A stretch of 42,899 bases of DNA from Candidatus Pelagibacter sp. (GCA_002704625.1 PAGZ01000043.1:3594-46492); one strand, 5' to 3'; positions 1 to 8,825 are shown, numbered from the stretch's first letter. Made by a program: numbers and translations. The notes: generated by a model not told the origin, from the sequence alone.

Positions 1-221
1 TTCTTCTTAAATTTATTAACAGCCAATGATAAATCTAGTGCAGCAGTGCAAGAATTAAGCCCTATGGCATGTTTGGTGCCGATAAAATTACTAAAATTTT
101 TCTCAAATTCTCTTACTTTTTCTCCATAACCTAACCAGGAATGTTTGAAAACATTTTTAATTGACTTTATTTCCTCATTTCCAACTGAAGGCTTAAAGAG
201 TCTAATATATTTGTTTTTCAT
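1..221 (-). CDS. DegT/DnrJ/EryC1-type sugar aminotransferase, N-terminal fragment (cut by window edge)
   Basis: The first 73 residues of a PLP-dependent nucleotide-sugar aminotransferase; the rest lies left of the window. The N-terminus (MKNKYIRLFKPSVGNEE) followed by an S-C-T-A-A-L-D-L segment matches the fold-type I sugar aminotransferases, where this loop binds the cofactor phosphate. The PLP lysine is not in view. The ATG at 221-219 shares its A with the TAA stop of the upstream nucleotidyltransferase gene (TAATG), so the two are probably translationally coupled. It is the most downstream gene visible in the long minus-strand operon. Substrate unknown; it may aminate a keto sugar made by the genes just upstream. 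The family call is firm for so short a piece. Confidence 0.8.
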   Translation of the reverse strand, partial: MKNKYIRLFKPSVGNEEIKSIKNVFKHSWLGYGEKVREFEKNFSNFIGTKHAIGLNSCTAALDLSLAVNKFKK

Positions 222-1006
222 TATTTATAATTTAAAATTTTCTTTTTAACTTTTTTAATTCCCATAAACTTTTTAAAGTCAATTTTTTTTTCGTTAATTG
301 CTTTAATATCTTTCATATTATCTACCGAGTGCCAAAAACCACTTATTTTAACAAAATTACTTTTTCCATTATTTATCAGTTTTGGAAAAATTTTTTGCTC
401 AAAATTTTCACATTTTTTATAAATATTCTTGTATTTATTTAATAACCTTGAATTAATTAACGAAATACCAGCATAGTTAAATGCGATATAATTTCTGGAT
501 TTTCTTGTGAGCAATGATTCGTAAAGAATATTTCTTCTAAAATCCACAACTTTACCATTTTTTACACCAACAGTTCCATATTGGTAGGTAATTTCTCCAG
601 AGATAAATGTAATACCAATTTTATTTTTAACATGATTATTTAAAATTTTGGTTAAATTAAAATCAAAAATAGCATCACCATTTAACAATAAAACATCTTT
701 GGTTTTAATATAATTGTTCACCATATAAATTCTTTTTCCAATATTAGTATTAATTCCTGTATTTATTAAATTTACTTTTGAACCAAAATTATTGTTTTTT
801 TTAAAAAATTTTTTAACCTGATTACCTTTATAACCTAGTGGAATGATAAAATTATTGAAGCCATGAATTTTAAGGATATTAATAATATACCATAATATTT
901 CTTTACCTTGAATCTTGATTAATGTTTTTGGAATTTTTTTTCCAAGAACACCCAATCTAGTTCCTTTACCACCACATAATATTATTGCTGTTTTAGTTTT
1001 TAACAT
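221..1006 (-). CDS. Sugar-1-phosphate nucleotidyltransferase, RfbF-like
   Basis: 261 aa. It has the NTP-transferase signature GGKGTRL at residues 12-18, the following basic segment K-I-P-K-T-L-I (24-30) and a metal-binding aspartate in LLNGDAIF (D111). The segments INTGINTNIGKR and GFWHSVDNMKD correspond to positions conserved in glucose-1-phosphate cytidylyltransferase (RfbF), so this is a diverged relative of the true RfbF encoded at 2912-3598. It probably activates a sugar-1-phosphate as an NDP-sugar, but base and sugar specificity cannot be read. The gene overlaps the 3' end of the upstream glycosyltransferase by 14 bases and touches the aminotransferase downstream. Confidence 0.8.
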   Translation of the reverse strand: MLKTKTAIILCGGKGTRLGVLGKKIPKTLIKIQGKEILWYIINILKIHGFNNFIIPLGYKGNQVKKFFKKNNNFGSKVNLINTGINTNIGKRIYMVNNYIKTKDVLLLNGDAIFDFNLTKILNNHVKNKIGITFISGEITYQYGTVGVKNGKVVDFRRNILYESLLTRKSRNYIAFNYAGISLINSRLLNKYKNIYKKCENFEQKIFPKLINNGKSNFVKISGFWHSVDNMKDIKAINEKKIDFKKFMGIKKVKKKILNYK

Positions 1007-2003
1007 TTTTAAAAATCTTATTTACTGTACTTCTTATCAGTGAAAAATAAACATTTGGAAATAATAAATTATTAAATATATGCCTTTTAAAATTTATATA
1101 ATTCAATCCTTTTTTTTCTCCACCTAAAATAATTTTAATCAAGTAATTTGAAAAATTTCTTAAAGCATAGTTTTTGCAGAGAAGATATCTTTTTAAGCTC
1201 ATCCCCTCACTTCTGTAAAAATCAAGAAGTTCAGGCAATCTAACAATCTCAATAAATTCATATAAATCACCCCACTCTCTCTCACCCTCCAAGTTAACGC
1301 TTAAGGGCTCGGCACAAATAAAAGCTGGAGAGTCTTTAAATGCGCTGCACATAATTTTAGGATGAATTAAAGTATTATCCGTATTTGACCAATATCTTGA
1401 ATCTTTAATTTCATCAGAATTCAAAATAGACTTATATTTCTCCCATTTATCTCTCTTAAATATGCTTAAAAAAATACCAATTAAGAAATCCCAAGAAACC
1501 TCGGGATCTATAATTTCCCAAAACTTGACTTTCTTACTCTCTTTAATTTTTGAAATACTCTCTAAATTGTTGATTGGTAAATTAGCTGTATCAAAAGGTC
1601 TATTAAATTTTTTTATAAAATCTGAATGAAGATGAAAAGAATTAATAAAAAAATATTCTACATCCTTATTTTCTTTGAACATTTTATTCAATTTATTTAA
1701 TGAGTTTGGCATCAACAAGTCATCATTGCCTATCATCCAGATATATTCACCTTCTGACATCGAAACAGTTTTTAATGCATTAAGGGCAAAACCAAGATTT
1801 TTTTCGTTTTTATTGTATTTTATTTTTAGTTTTGATTTATAGGCATCTACTATTTTATCAGTATTTTCCTCTGAGCCATTATCTGAAATACAAATTTCAT
1901 ATTCAAAACCATTTTGATTTTTATCGGCAATAAATATTGAATTTAGACAATCATTTAAACTATCGACTCTGTTATATGTTGGTATGCATATAGATAGTAA
2001 CAT
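993..2003 (-). CDS. Family 2 glycosyltransferase
   Basis: 336 aa. The N-terminus LSICIPTYNRVDSL (3-16), the nucleotide-binding aspartate in CISDNGSEENT (D41) and the DxD-like NDD at 93-95 (MIGNDDLLMPNSL) are the standard landmarks of a GT-A fold, inverting GT2 enzyme. The protein is soluble or peripheral, with no convincing transmembrane segment. It presumably transfers one nucleotide-activated sugar onto the growing surface glycan on the cytoplasmic side of the membrane. It sits directly after the CDP-sugar cassette (2008-5983), so a CDP-deoxyhexose is a reasonable but unproven donor. It is the only clear GT-A glycosyltransferase in the window. Confidence 0.88.
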   Translation of the reverse strand: MLLSICIPTYNRVDSLNDCLNSIFIADKNQNGFEYEICISDNGSEENTDKIVDAYKSKLKIKYNKNEKNLGFALNALKTVSMSEGEYIWMIGNDDLLMPNSLNKLNKMFKENKDVEYFFINSFHLHSDFIKKFNRPFDTANLPINNLESISKIKESKKVKFWEIIDPEVSWDFLIGIFLSIFKRDKWEKYKSILNSDEIKDSRYWSNTDNTLIHPKIMCSAFKDSPAFICAEPLSVNLEGEREWGDLYEFIEIVRLPELLDFYRSEGMSLKRYLLCKNYALRNFSNYLIKIILGGEKKGLNYINFKRHIFNNLLFPNVYFSLIRSTVNKIFKNVKN

Positions 2004-2007
2004 AGGT

Positions 2008-2910
2008 TTACTTTTTATAATTAATTATTGTTTTTCTTAGACCTTCACTTAAAGAGGTTTGGGGATACCATTTAATTTCTTTTTTAACCTTCCCAATGTC
2101 AGGATAAAGGTTTTTAATTTCATCTTTTCTCATTTTAATTTGGCCATATTGAGGTTGGCCAGATTTTAAAATTTTAACTATACTTCTAATTACTTTTTTT
2201 ACCTGCACAGGTTTACCAGATCCTACATTATATAACTTTCCTCTTGCATTTTTATTTTTAAAAATCTTAAAAATTAAATTGATTAGGTCTTCTATATATA
2301 TAAAGTCTCGTATTTGAATTCCTGTTGAGCACGCAAATTTTTTATTTTTAAGACAGGATTTTATAATAAATGGTATTAGTCTATCAAATTTTTGATTGGG
2401 ACCGTATGCTTGATACAACCTTAATGATGTAAATGGAAAACTATTTTTATTAAACATTTTTTTTAAAAATTCGTTAGATTTTAATTTAGATTTAGCATAC
2501 TTAGTTTTGGGTCTACATTTGGCTTTTTCTTTCTGAGGAGATTTTAAATTACCATATTCTAAGCAAGTTCCCATTTGTATGAATGATTTAATATTGCGAT
2601 TTTTAAAAATATTAACAATATTTTTACAACCCTGAAGATGTGTTTTAATAATAGTATTTTTGTTTGTATGCTGAATGTACCCAGACAAATTTACTACATA
2701 ATCAAAATCTGATTTTATTTTTTTTTTTAGATTGTTGAATTTTCTAACATCACAAACTAAATATTTTACTTTTTTAACCTTTCTTAAAGTAGTCGGTCTA
2801 GATGTAGATACACTAGTTGTAAGAAAGTTTTCTTTTACAGATCTTTTCAATAAATGGTGTCCGATAAAACCAGTTCCACCAAATACTAATAATTTTTTTT
2901 TGTGCTTCAA
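2008..2910 (-). CDS. Extended SDR NDP-sugar reductase/epimerase (probable last step of the CDP-deoxyhexose branch)
   Basis: 300 aa. The Rossmann motif GGTGFIG spans residues 11-17, and the active-site set is T115 (MGTCLEYG), Y138 and K142 (YAKSK). RLYQAYGPNQ and RDFIYIEDL are typical extended-SDR sugar-enzyme segments. The gene follows rfbF by one base, and the block rfbG, rfbF, SDR plus a C-methyltransferase suggests it reduces or epimerises the 4-keto group of a CDP-6-deoxy-4-keto sugar, as CDP-paratose/abequose synthases do. Those families are similar in motif, so the stereochemical outcome cannot be predicted. Confidence 0.82.
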   Translation of the reverse strand: MKHKKKLLVFGGTGFIGHHLLKRSVKENFLTTSVSTSRPTTLRKVKKVKYLVCDVRKFNNLKKKIKSDFDYVVNLSGYIQHTNKNTIIKTHLQGCKNIVNIFKNRNIKSFIQMGTCLEYGNLKSPQKEKAKCRPKTKYAKSKLKSNEFLKKMFNKNSFPFTSLRLYQAYGPNQKFDRLIPFIIKSCLKNKKFACSTGIQIRDFIYIEDLINLIFKIFKNKNARGKLYNVGSGKPVQVKKVIRSIVKILKSGQPQYGQIKMRKDEIKNLYPDIGKVKKEIKWYPQTSLSEGLRKTIINYKK

Positions 2911-2911
2911 T

Positions 2912-3598
2912 TTACTTAAATCTATTAAAACTTTTTTCTAAAATTTCTTTATCTCTTTTTGTATCCATACACTGCCAGAAACCATTATGTTTAAAACCTA
3001 ATAATTGTTTATTTTTGCTTATATTTTGAAGTGGTTCCTTTTCGAGAAATGTTTTATCGTTTTTTATATATTTAAAAATTGAAGGTTCAAAAATGAAAAA
3101 GCCCCCATTAATCCAGCCTTCATCGAGTCTTGATTTTTCCTTAAAGTAAGTAACATGATTATTATTTATTTTTATTGCACCAAATCTTGCGGGGGGTCTT
3201 ACATATGTGAGTGTTGCAATTTTTTTTCCTCTTTTATGAAAACTTAATAATTTTTTAATATTTACATTCGAAACTCCATCCCCATAAGTAAGGAAAAATC
3301 TCTGGTTATTAAGAAGTCCTTGTAATCTTTTAACCCTTCCGCCTGTCATAGTGTTTAAACCGGTATCAATTACATTGACCTTAAAATTTTTATATAGATT
3401 TTTTTTAAAATATTTTTTAATTATTTTTTTTTTGTATCCAACAGCTATAATAAAATCTTTAAAACCATATTTGGCATAATGTTTCATAATATAATGAATT
3501 ATTGGCTTTCCTTTAATTCGGACCATCGGTTTTGGAATATCTTTAGTATATTCTGACAAACGCGTTCCAAAACCCCCGGCTAGTATAACTACTTTCAT
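2912..3598 (-). CDS. rfbF: Glucose-1-phosphate cytidylyltransferase
   Basis: 228 aa, a little shorter than the usual ~257. It makes CDP-glucose from CTP and glucose-1-phosphate. The signature GGFGTRL lies at 8-14, KPMV at 23-26, VIDTGLNTMTGGRVKR at 76-91 and the metal-binding YGDG with D107. The RfbF-specific C-terminal GFWQCMDTKRDKE is intact. The shortening comes from small internal loops rather than from truncation. It lies between rfbG (upstream, 16-base gap) and the SDR gene, so CDP-glucose would be passed directly to the 4,6-dehydratase. This is one of the safest identifications in the window. Confidence 0.95.
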   Translation of the reverse strand: MKVVILAGGFGTRLSEYTKDIPKPMVRIKGKPIIHYIMKHYAKYGFKDFIIAVGYKKKIIKKYFKKNLYKNFKVNVIDTGLNTMTGGRVKRLQGLLNNQRFFLTYGDGVSNVNIKKLLSFHKRGKKIATLTYVRPPARFGAIKINNNHVTYFKEKSRLDEGWINGGFFIFEPSIFKYIKNDKTFLEKEPLQNISKNKQLLGFKHNGFWQCMDTKRDKEILEKSFNRFK

Positions 3599-3614
3599 AT
3601 AAAAATTTATTTTC

Positions 3615-4703
3615 TTAAACTTTATTCAAGTAACTTAAAATTTGGTTTCTTGTAATAGCTAATAAATCCTTTTTTTTTGTAAAGGCTAAATACCATTCAA
3701 CAGTAATTATCACAGCTTTTTTTACAGACATTTTAGGTTTCCAATTCAAAGCTTTAAATACTTTATTGCTGTTTATACTTAAATCTTTTGATTCAAAAAT
3801 ATGAATTTTATTGTTAATTTTTTTAAAATTTCTATTTATAATAATTTTTGATTTAGATTTAAGTTCACGTTTAAATAAGTTAACTAATTCTGCTACCTTC
3901 ATATTCTGTCTTGAACTAGGCCCAAAGTTCCATGCCTTTGCAAATTTTTTTCCTTTTTTTGATGACAGTCTTTGTGCAAGTAAAACATATCCAAAAATTG
4001 GCTCAATAACATGTTGCCATGGACGTGTTGCATCTGGTTTTCTCAAAATAAGTTCTTTATTCCTGTAAAAGTTTTCTAGTGAGTCTTTTACAATTCTATC
4101 CTGTGTCCAATCCCCTCCGCCAAAACAGTTACCTGCCCTAACTGTTGCAATATTACATTGTGAATTTTTATAAAAAGATTCTCTAAAACTATTTGTAATA
4201 ATTTCGCAGCTAGCTTTGCTTCCACTATAAACATCGTCACCACCTAGTATAGAATTTTCATCAAAATATTTTTTAGTTTTATAATTTTGGTAAACTTTAT
4301 CTGTAGTTACAATTACAATAGATTTGATTTTTTTGTTAAATTTTAACTCATCCAATAGTGAAGCAGTGCCTATCACATTAGTTACAACAGTATTTGAAGG
4401 ATCTTTAAAACTCTCTATAACACTTGATTGAGCAGCAAGATGAAATACGATTTCAGGTTTAATTTTCATCATGGCTTTCTTTAATTTTTTTTTATCGCAA
4501 ATATCTTGTCTAAAATCATTTTTAAAAATTTTTTTAATTTTTGTACATTTAAAAAAATTATTTTTACCAACTGGATCCAATGCAAGACCAGAAACTTTAC
4601 AGCCTAGAAGTTTCAAGAAAACAGACAACCAACCTCCTTTAAAACCGGTATGGCCAGTAACAAGGACCCTTTTGTTCTTCCAAAATTTTTTATCTATATA
4701 CAT
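3615..4703 (-). CDS. rfbG: CDP-glucose 4,6-dehydratase
   Basis: 362 aa, the normal family length. It converts CDP-glucose to CDP-4-keto-6-deoxyglucose using bound NAD. Visible features are the glycine-rich GHTGFKGG at 17-24, AAQSSVIES (90-98), the T134-D135-K136 catalytic segment in TTDKVYQN, the Y159-xxx-K163 pair (YSGSK), and the family-specific RAGNCFGGGDWTQDRIVKD and ATRPWQHV blocks. It precedes rfbF in the transcript and follows a C-methyltransferase gene by two bases. No rfbH-type 3-dehydrase gene is present, so the pathway should keep oxygen at C3. Confidence 0.95.
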   Translation of the reverse strand: MYIDKKFWKNKRVLVTGHTGFKGGWLSVFLKLLGCKVSGLALDPVGKNNFFKCTKIKKIFKNDFRQDICDKKKLKKAMMKIKPEIVFHLAAQSSVIESFKDPSNTVVTNVIGTASLLDELKFNKKIKSIVIVTTDKVYQNYKTKKYFDENSILGGDDVYSGSKASCEIITNSFRESFYKNSQCNIATVRAGNCFGGGDWTQDRIVKDSLENFYRNKELILRKPDATRPWQHVIEPIFGYVLLAQRLSSKKGKKFAKAWNFGPSSRQNMKVAELVNLFKRELKSKSKIIINRNFKKINNKIHIFESKDLSINSNKVFKALNWKPKMSVKKAVIITVEWYLAFTKKKDLLAITRNQILSYLNKV

Positions 4704-4705
4704 AT

Positions 4706-5983
4706 TTAGTAATTATAAGCCAGTTTATTAAAATTTTTTTTTAAAAAAGATTTATAATTAGATATATCAACAATGTGAAATCTTGGAAGGTGAAAAACTA
4801 ATTTACCACCCTTTTTTAAATAAGATAATTCTTGTTGTATAACCTCTTTTCTAAATGACCAAATTAAAACCCATAAATAATCAGGTTTTTCTTTTCGCAT
4901 TTGTTCTTTTGATATTATTTTAATATTTGTTCCAGGAGTATAATTTCCTATTTTTTTAATGCTACCATCACAAATTTTTTCAATTTGATTATTATTAATT
5001 TTACAGTGATTTAAAACTACGTTTCCTTTTGTAGATGCGCCATAACCAAAAATTTTTTTATGTGGATTTTTTAAGATAAAATTTTTCATCAAATTTTTGG
5101 TATTATAAATTCTATTATTAAAATTTGTATATGATTTAATATCTATTTTTTTTTCATCATTTAATAATTTATTTATTTTTTTTTTATTTACATTAATTTT
5201 ACTATCTTTTTTTGAACAAATAATTTGAATACTACCTCCATTTATTTCATTTAAACTAGCATCAATAATTTTAAGATTGTTTCTTTTTGCAATTTTCTGA
5301 AAAACATCTAATGAATAATATCCAATATGTTCATGACAAATTTGGTCATAGGTTAAATTTTTTAACATTAATGGTAAATAAGATAATTCTAACATCCAAA
5401 TTCCATCTGGCTTTAGTAAACTATTTATATCTCTACAAAATGAATTAGGATCATCTACGTCGTAAAACATTGCAAAAGATGTTATTAAATCAAATAAATT
5501 TAATTTACGTTTTTTTCTTAAAAAATATTTTTCAATATTAATTTTTGAAAAAAAATTATTTATTATATTTATTCTTTTCTTATAAAACCTTTTAAATTTC
5601 AAAGCTGTAGGGTCTGCACCATATAAATTTTTACAATTAAGATTATTTAAAAAAGTTCCATCATTACTACCAATATCTAAAATTGAAGAATACTTGTTAA
5701 TGAATTTTTTTTCTTTTAAATATTTAATTTTTTTCATTAGATGTGTAATCATAAGATTACTTAATGATGTTCTGTACTCATAAAATTTTCCGAACATTAG
5801 ATTTTTCTTAGCAGTTTTGATTAACTGAACTAATTCACAGCTTTGACACAAATATAAATCAAGTGGAAACCTTTTAAGCTTTTTAGGAATTCTTTTATAA
5901 AATATTCCACTTAACGGTTGGGTACCTAATTTTACAATTTTTTTAAGTTTATTTTTTTTACAATTAATACAATTTTTTTTCAT
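4706..5983 (-). CDS. NDP-sugar C-methyltransferase (TylC3/NovU-like, three-domain)
   Basis: 425 aa with the three-part layout of deoxysugar C-methyltransferases. An N-terminal zinc-binding module carries C5/C8 and C46/C49. A SAM-binding Rossmann domain has ILDIGSNDGTFL (101-112), followed by ICHEHIGYYSL with the HEH/Y residues used for substrate deprotonation in TylC3-type enzymes. A C-terminal domain carries GYGASTKGNVVLNHC. These enzymes usually add a methyl carbon at C3 of a 4-keto-6-deoxy NDP-sugar. Directly upstream of rfbG and rfbF, the likely substrate is CDP-4-keto-6-deoxyglucose, giving a branched sugar. Family confidence is high; position of methylation is inferred. Confidence 0.88.
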   Translation of the reverse strand: MKKNCINCKKNKLKKIVKLGTQPLSGIFYKRIPKKLKRFPLDLYLCQSCELVQLIKTAKKNLMFGKFYEYRTSLSNLMITHLMKKIKYLKEKKFINKYSSILDIGSNDGTFLNNLNCKNLYGADPTALKFKRFYKKRINIINNFFSKINIEKYFLRKKRKLNLFDLITSFAMFYDVDDPNSFCRDINSLLKPDGIWMLELSYLPLMLKNLTYDQICHEHIGYYSLDVFQKIAKRNNLKIIDASLNEINGGSIQIICSKKDSKINVNKKKINKLLNDEKKIDIKSYTNFNNRIYNTKNLMKNFILKNPHKKIFGYGASTKGNVVLNHCKINNNQIEKICDGSIKKIGNYTPGTNIKIISKEQMRKEKPDYLWVLIWSFRKEVIQQELSYLKKGGKLVFHLPRFHIVDISNYKSFLKKNFNKLAYNY

Positions 5984-6013
5984 ATAAATCGTATGTTGGG
6001 CTTTAGGATTTTT

Positions 6014-6856
6014 TTATTGATTAATTTTAAATTTTTTTCCTATGGTTATAAAAAAACCTGGGTAGTATTGATTTTGTTCTAATTTTTTCATTCCCACATC
6101 GTATAATTTTTTTTCTAAACTTATTATTTTTTTTATATCTTCTATCTTTTCGAATTTGTTTATACTTGTAGAAATAATTTTATAATTACAAGATTTAAAT
6201 ACGTCTATTAATTCTTCAAAAGTATGTTGGGTCTCATGTGGATGAAGTACTTGGTCTCTAAACCATGAATAAAGTTTTTGCTCGTCCTTAATATTTTTAT
6301 GTATTTTTTTATACATTGAAAATTTGTACGCATCACTTTTTTTAGTCATTTGTTTAAAATAGTCTAAAAAAGGTTTTCTGCCGTATCTATGATAAAGACC
6401 CAGAAACAAATTTGATTTTTCATTTCCAAATTTAGAAATATATTTTATTGCTTTAAGACAATCATTAGTATGATGAAGAACCCCTAAAGATATAATAAGA
6501 TCATAATTACTACTGTCTTCATACATAGATAAATCAGATACTTCAAACTTTGATTTTAATTGCATTCTATCCCTAATGTTTTTGGCGTACTCAATAGCTT
6601 TGGGGTTAAAATCAACACCAGTTATTTCTGCCTTTTTACCTAAATGAAAAGAGAGCGAGTTTACCAACCAACCAGCACCACATCCAAAATCAATTATTTT
6701 TAATTTTTCATAATTGGAAATTATTTTTTCTAATTCAGGATAAACTTTTAGAGGATTAAATTTTCTAAGCTGATCTTCGTGTAAATCTAAATTGCCAGAT
6801 ATATTAAATGGCAATTCTTTATAGAATTCTAAAACTTTTGTATTTTTGAGGGTCAA
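6014..6856 (-). CDS. Class I SAM-dependent methyltransferase
   Basis: 280 aa from a TTG start at 6856, the only reasonable start because the next methionine lies far inside the SAM domain. Motif I is IIDFGCGAGWL (54-64), followed by ITGVDFNPKAIEYA and DLIISLGVLHHTNDC, the usual SAM-binding and post-motif landmarks of the UbiE-like fold. No membrane segments. A 29-base gap separates it from the downstream C-methyltransferase and 2 bases from the dioxygenase upstream. Methyl acceptor unknown; O-methylation of a glycan or of the substrate of the neighbouring PhyH-like enzyme are both possible. Confidence 0.8.
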   Translation of the reverse strand: MTLKNTKVLEFYKELPFNISGNLDLHEDQLRKFNPLKVYPELEKIISNYEKLKIIDFGCGAGWLVNSLSFHLGKKAEITGVDFNPKAIEYAKNIRDRMQLKSKFEVSDLSMYEDSSNYDLIISLGVLHHTNDCLKAIKYISKFGNEKSNLFLGLYHRYGRKPFLDYFKQMTKKSDAYKFSMYKKIHKNIKDEQKLYSWFRDQVLHPHETQHTFEELIDVFKSCNYKIISTSINKFEKIEDIKKIISLEKKLYDVGMKKLEQNQYYPGFFITIGKKFKINQ

Positions 6857-6858
6857 AA

Positions 6859-7623
6859 TTAAAATAGATTTTTAAATTTTCTTTTTATTTTAAAAAGTAA
6901 ATCAACACTAAACTTTGGTTTGAATTCTTTGTCAAAGTATCTAACATCAATTGTATATCTTGGTCTAAAATTTATTGAGATAGTTGGAATAGATCTATGA
7001 AGTGTAAGTGGATGAAACATTACAGCCTCCGATGGCTTAGTGACAACATTGAATACTTTGTTTTCATTAATCTGATTTTTACTTTTTATATTAAAATATC
7101 CTTGCCCTTTTACAAAAGAATGATTGTGTAATTTTTCTTTGTGCGAGTATCTTACTAATTGTATTCCGTCGCTTTCAAAAGTTCCATTTATCGACAACCA
7201 CAGAGTGGCTGGAAATTTGTTAATATGTTTTGGATTTTTGCTTAAATGCCATGTACCTTCATCTTGATGCCATTTATAAATTGTCCTTTTTTGGTTTGGG
7301 ATTCTTGCTCTAAAAGTACTTATATCAAAAGGTTCTGGATTATTAAAAATTAATCTAAATGAATTTAAAATACCCTTGGAATTAAGCACGTTATTTAATT
7401 CTGATGAGTTATTAATAGAATTCATGAGTTCAGAGAAAAAATTTTCTTTGGGTACATCCTTAAATTTTAAATTTAATTTCTCCTCAAGTGAAATATCTCC
7501 ATTATGATCAACTAAGTTTTTTTTAGTTGTTTCATAAATTAATTTTTGTAAATTTGTGAGTTCATCAACAAAATTTACTTTAAAAACTTTTGTAAAACCG
7601 TTTTTTTGAAAATCTTCTAGCAT
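6859..7623 (-). CDS. Phytanoyl-CoA dioxygenase (PhyH)-family Fe(II)/2-oxoglutarate oxygenase
   Basis: 254 aa from ATG 7623; an in-frame GTG at 7638 would add five residues but overlaps the small ORF just upstream. Numbered from ATG, the iron triad is H119-x-D121 (KWHQDEGTW) and H209 (LTLHRSIP), with R221 as the likely 2-oxoglutarate arginine (NFRPRYTID). This is the complete facial triad of an active oxygenase. PhyH-family members in glycan and natural-product clusters hydroxylate small substrates; here a sugar or lipid hydroxylation is the simplest guess. Its neighbours are a methyltransferase and an SGNH hydrolase, so the three may decorate the same residue. Confidence 0.78.
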   Translation of the reverse strand: MLEDFQKNGFTKVFKVNFVDELTNLQKLIYETTKKNLVDHNGDISLEEKLNLKFKDVPKENFFSELMNSINNSSELNNVLNSKGILNSFRLIFNNPEPFDISTFRARIPNQKRTIYKWHQDEGTWHLSKNPKHINKFPATLWLSINGTFESDGIQLVRYSHKEKLHNHSFVKGQGYFNIKSKNQINENKVFNVVTKPSEAVMFHPLTLHRSIPTISINFRPRYTIDVRYFDKEFKPKFSVDLLFKIKRKFKNLF

Positions 7624-7631
7624 TTGAATAC

Positions 7632-7748
7632 CTACCACATAGGATAAATATCATCAGAGGACTCTTTTTTCTTTTTTCTTTTTCTATAGAAAAAATAAAT
7701 CACTCCTATGATTATTATTCCAAGTATTATGATTAGTTCAAAAGACAT
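7632..7748 (-). CDS. Possible 38-residue single-pass membrane protein
   Basis: An ORF too short for usual gene callers exactly fills the gap between the SGNH hydrolase (stop at 7755) and the dioxygenase (ATG at 7623). It starts MSFELIIILGIIIIGVIYFF, giving one strong hydrophobic segment at about residues 4-20. A cluster of arginines and lysines (RKRKKKK) follows, then an acidic tail ending in PMW. By the positive-inside rule the basic tail would face the cytoplasm. Spacing is 6 bases from the upstream stop and 8 bases to the downstream ATG, as expected for a real operon member. Function unknown. A chance ORF cannot be excluded at this length. Confidence 0.5.
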   Translation of the reverse strand: MSFELIIILGIIIIGVIYFFYRKRKKKKESSDDIYPMW

Positions 7749-7754
7749 TATTAT

Positions 7755-8822
7755 TTAGCTATTTAATAATTTTGCTTTAATTACATTAGATATATATTGA
7801 TTGCCTAGATCAGTCAAATGTGATCTATCAATGAAACACCAGTTGTCCTTTTTGTTATTTTCTCTAAAATATTGATTACTATCGACAAAATTAATCCTAT
7901 ATTTTTCACAATGTTTTGAAACTAAATTTAAATATTTTTCATAAGAGTTTTCTAAAGTTTTTTCTGAGTCGTAAACTTTAAGATTATTAATATCCAATTC
8001 TTCAAAAATTTCTTTTTCCTCTAAACTTAAATTTTTATTACACCAACCAAAAACTGGCTGAAGAACGTAAAGTATCTTAACATTGTAAAGTTTTTGAATA
8101 TTAGACCAATATATTAAATTTCTATTTAAATAATTTTTTATTAAATTATCTTTTTCATCTTCATTAAAATTATTTATTTCCTCTCTTTTGTTAAAAATCA
8201 TCTTAAGAATTTGTTTTTGAGATATACTTGACCAGTCTACGTTTTTGTCCAAAAATGGGGAAAAAAAGAATTTTGCTATTTTTCTCTTCCTATTAAGGAG
8301 GCTATTATCCATTCCTATTTTAAATTGATTTGCATAGTAGTGAGGTCCATACTCAACATCAAAATTATTTAAATAATTTAACATGTACAAATCGTTATAA
8401 CCTGAGAGAACAACAATATATTTTATTTTTTCTAAATGATTTATTAAAGATTGATGTAATATAACTTCTTGAAATCCTGAAAAGGCAGTAACACCTAAAT
8501 TAAAAAAATGTATATTTGTTTCCTTGGAAAGTATGCTGCTAATTGTTTTGTCATCGCTGGAAGCTCCTAATCCATAAGCTGTTGAAGCGCCAAAAACTGC
8601 ACCGTGCTCTTTAGAATTGTTTCCTTGTTCAAATATACTTTTCGTATTGAATTTTTCATTAGATCCATTAAATCTTAGACCATGTTTATCTGTATTTAAT
8701 CTTTTTGATTTAAGATTTGTTTTATTTGAAAACATTACAAAAGGTTTCCACTCGTGTGTATAACGATCATACACTTCCATTTGAGGGGCGTATTTATACA
8801 TTTTTGATCTAATAATTTTCAT
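7755..8822 (-). CDS. SGNH/GDSL-family hydrolase or acyl-transfer enzyme
   Basis: 355 aa. The block I serine is S80 in VFGASTAYGLGAS (GAS replaces the classic GDS), block III is SGYND with N143, and block V is D332-x-x-H335 in DRSHLTDLGN. Together these form the catalytic Ser-Asp-His set and the oxyanion asparagine. About 70 residues precede the SGNH fold and look unordered or specific to this protein. No signal peptide or membrane anchor is seen, so it should act in the cytoplasm. SGNH enzymes in polysaccharide loci usually remove or add O-acyl groups. Its substrate here is unknown. Confidence 0.72.
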   Translation of the reverse strand: MKIIRSKMYKYAPQMEVYDRYTHEWKPFVMFSNKTNLKSKRLNTDKHGLRFNGSNEKFNTKSIFEQGNNSKEHGAVFGASTAYGLGASSDDKTISSILSKETNIHFFNLGVTAFSGFQEVILHQSLINHLEKIKYIVVLSGYNDLYMLNYLNNFDVEYGPHYYANQFKIGMDNSLLNRKRKIAKFFFSPFLDKNVDWSSISQKQILKMIFNKREEINNFNEDEKDNLIKNYLNRNLIYWSNIQKLYNVKILYVLQPVFGWCNKNLSLEEKEIFEELDINNLKVYDSEKTLENSYEKYLNLVSKHCEKYRINFVDSNQYFRENNKKDNWCFIDRSHLTDLGNQYISNVIKAKLLNS

Positions 8823-8825
8823 ATT

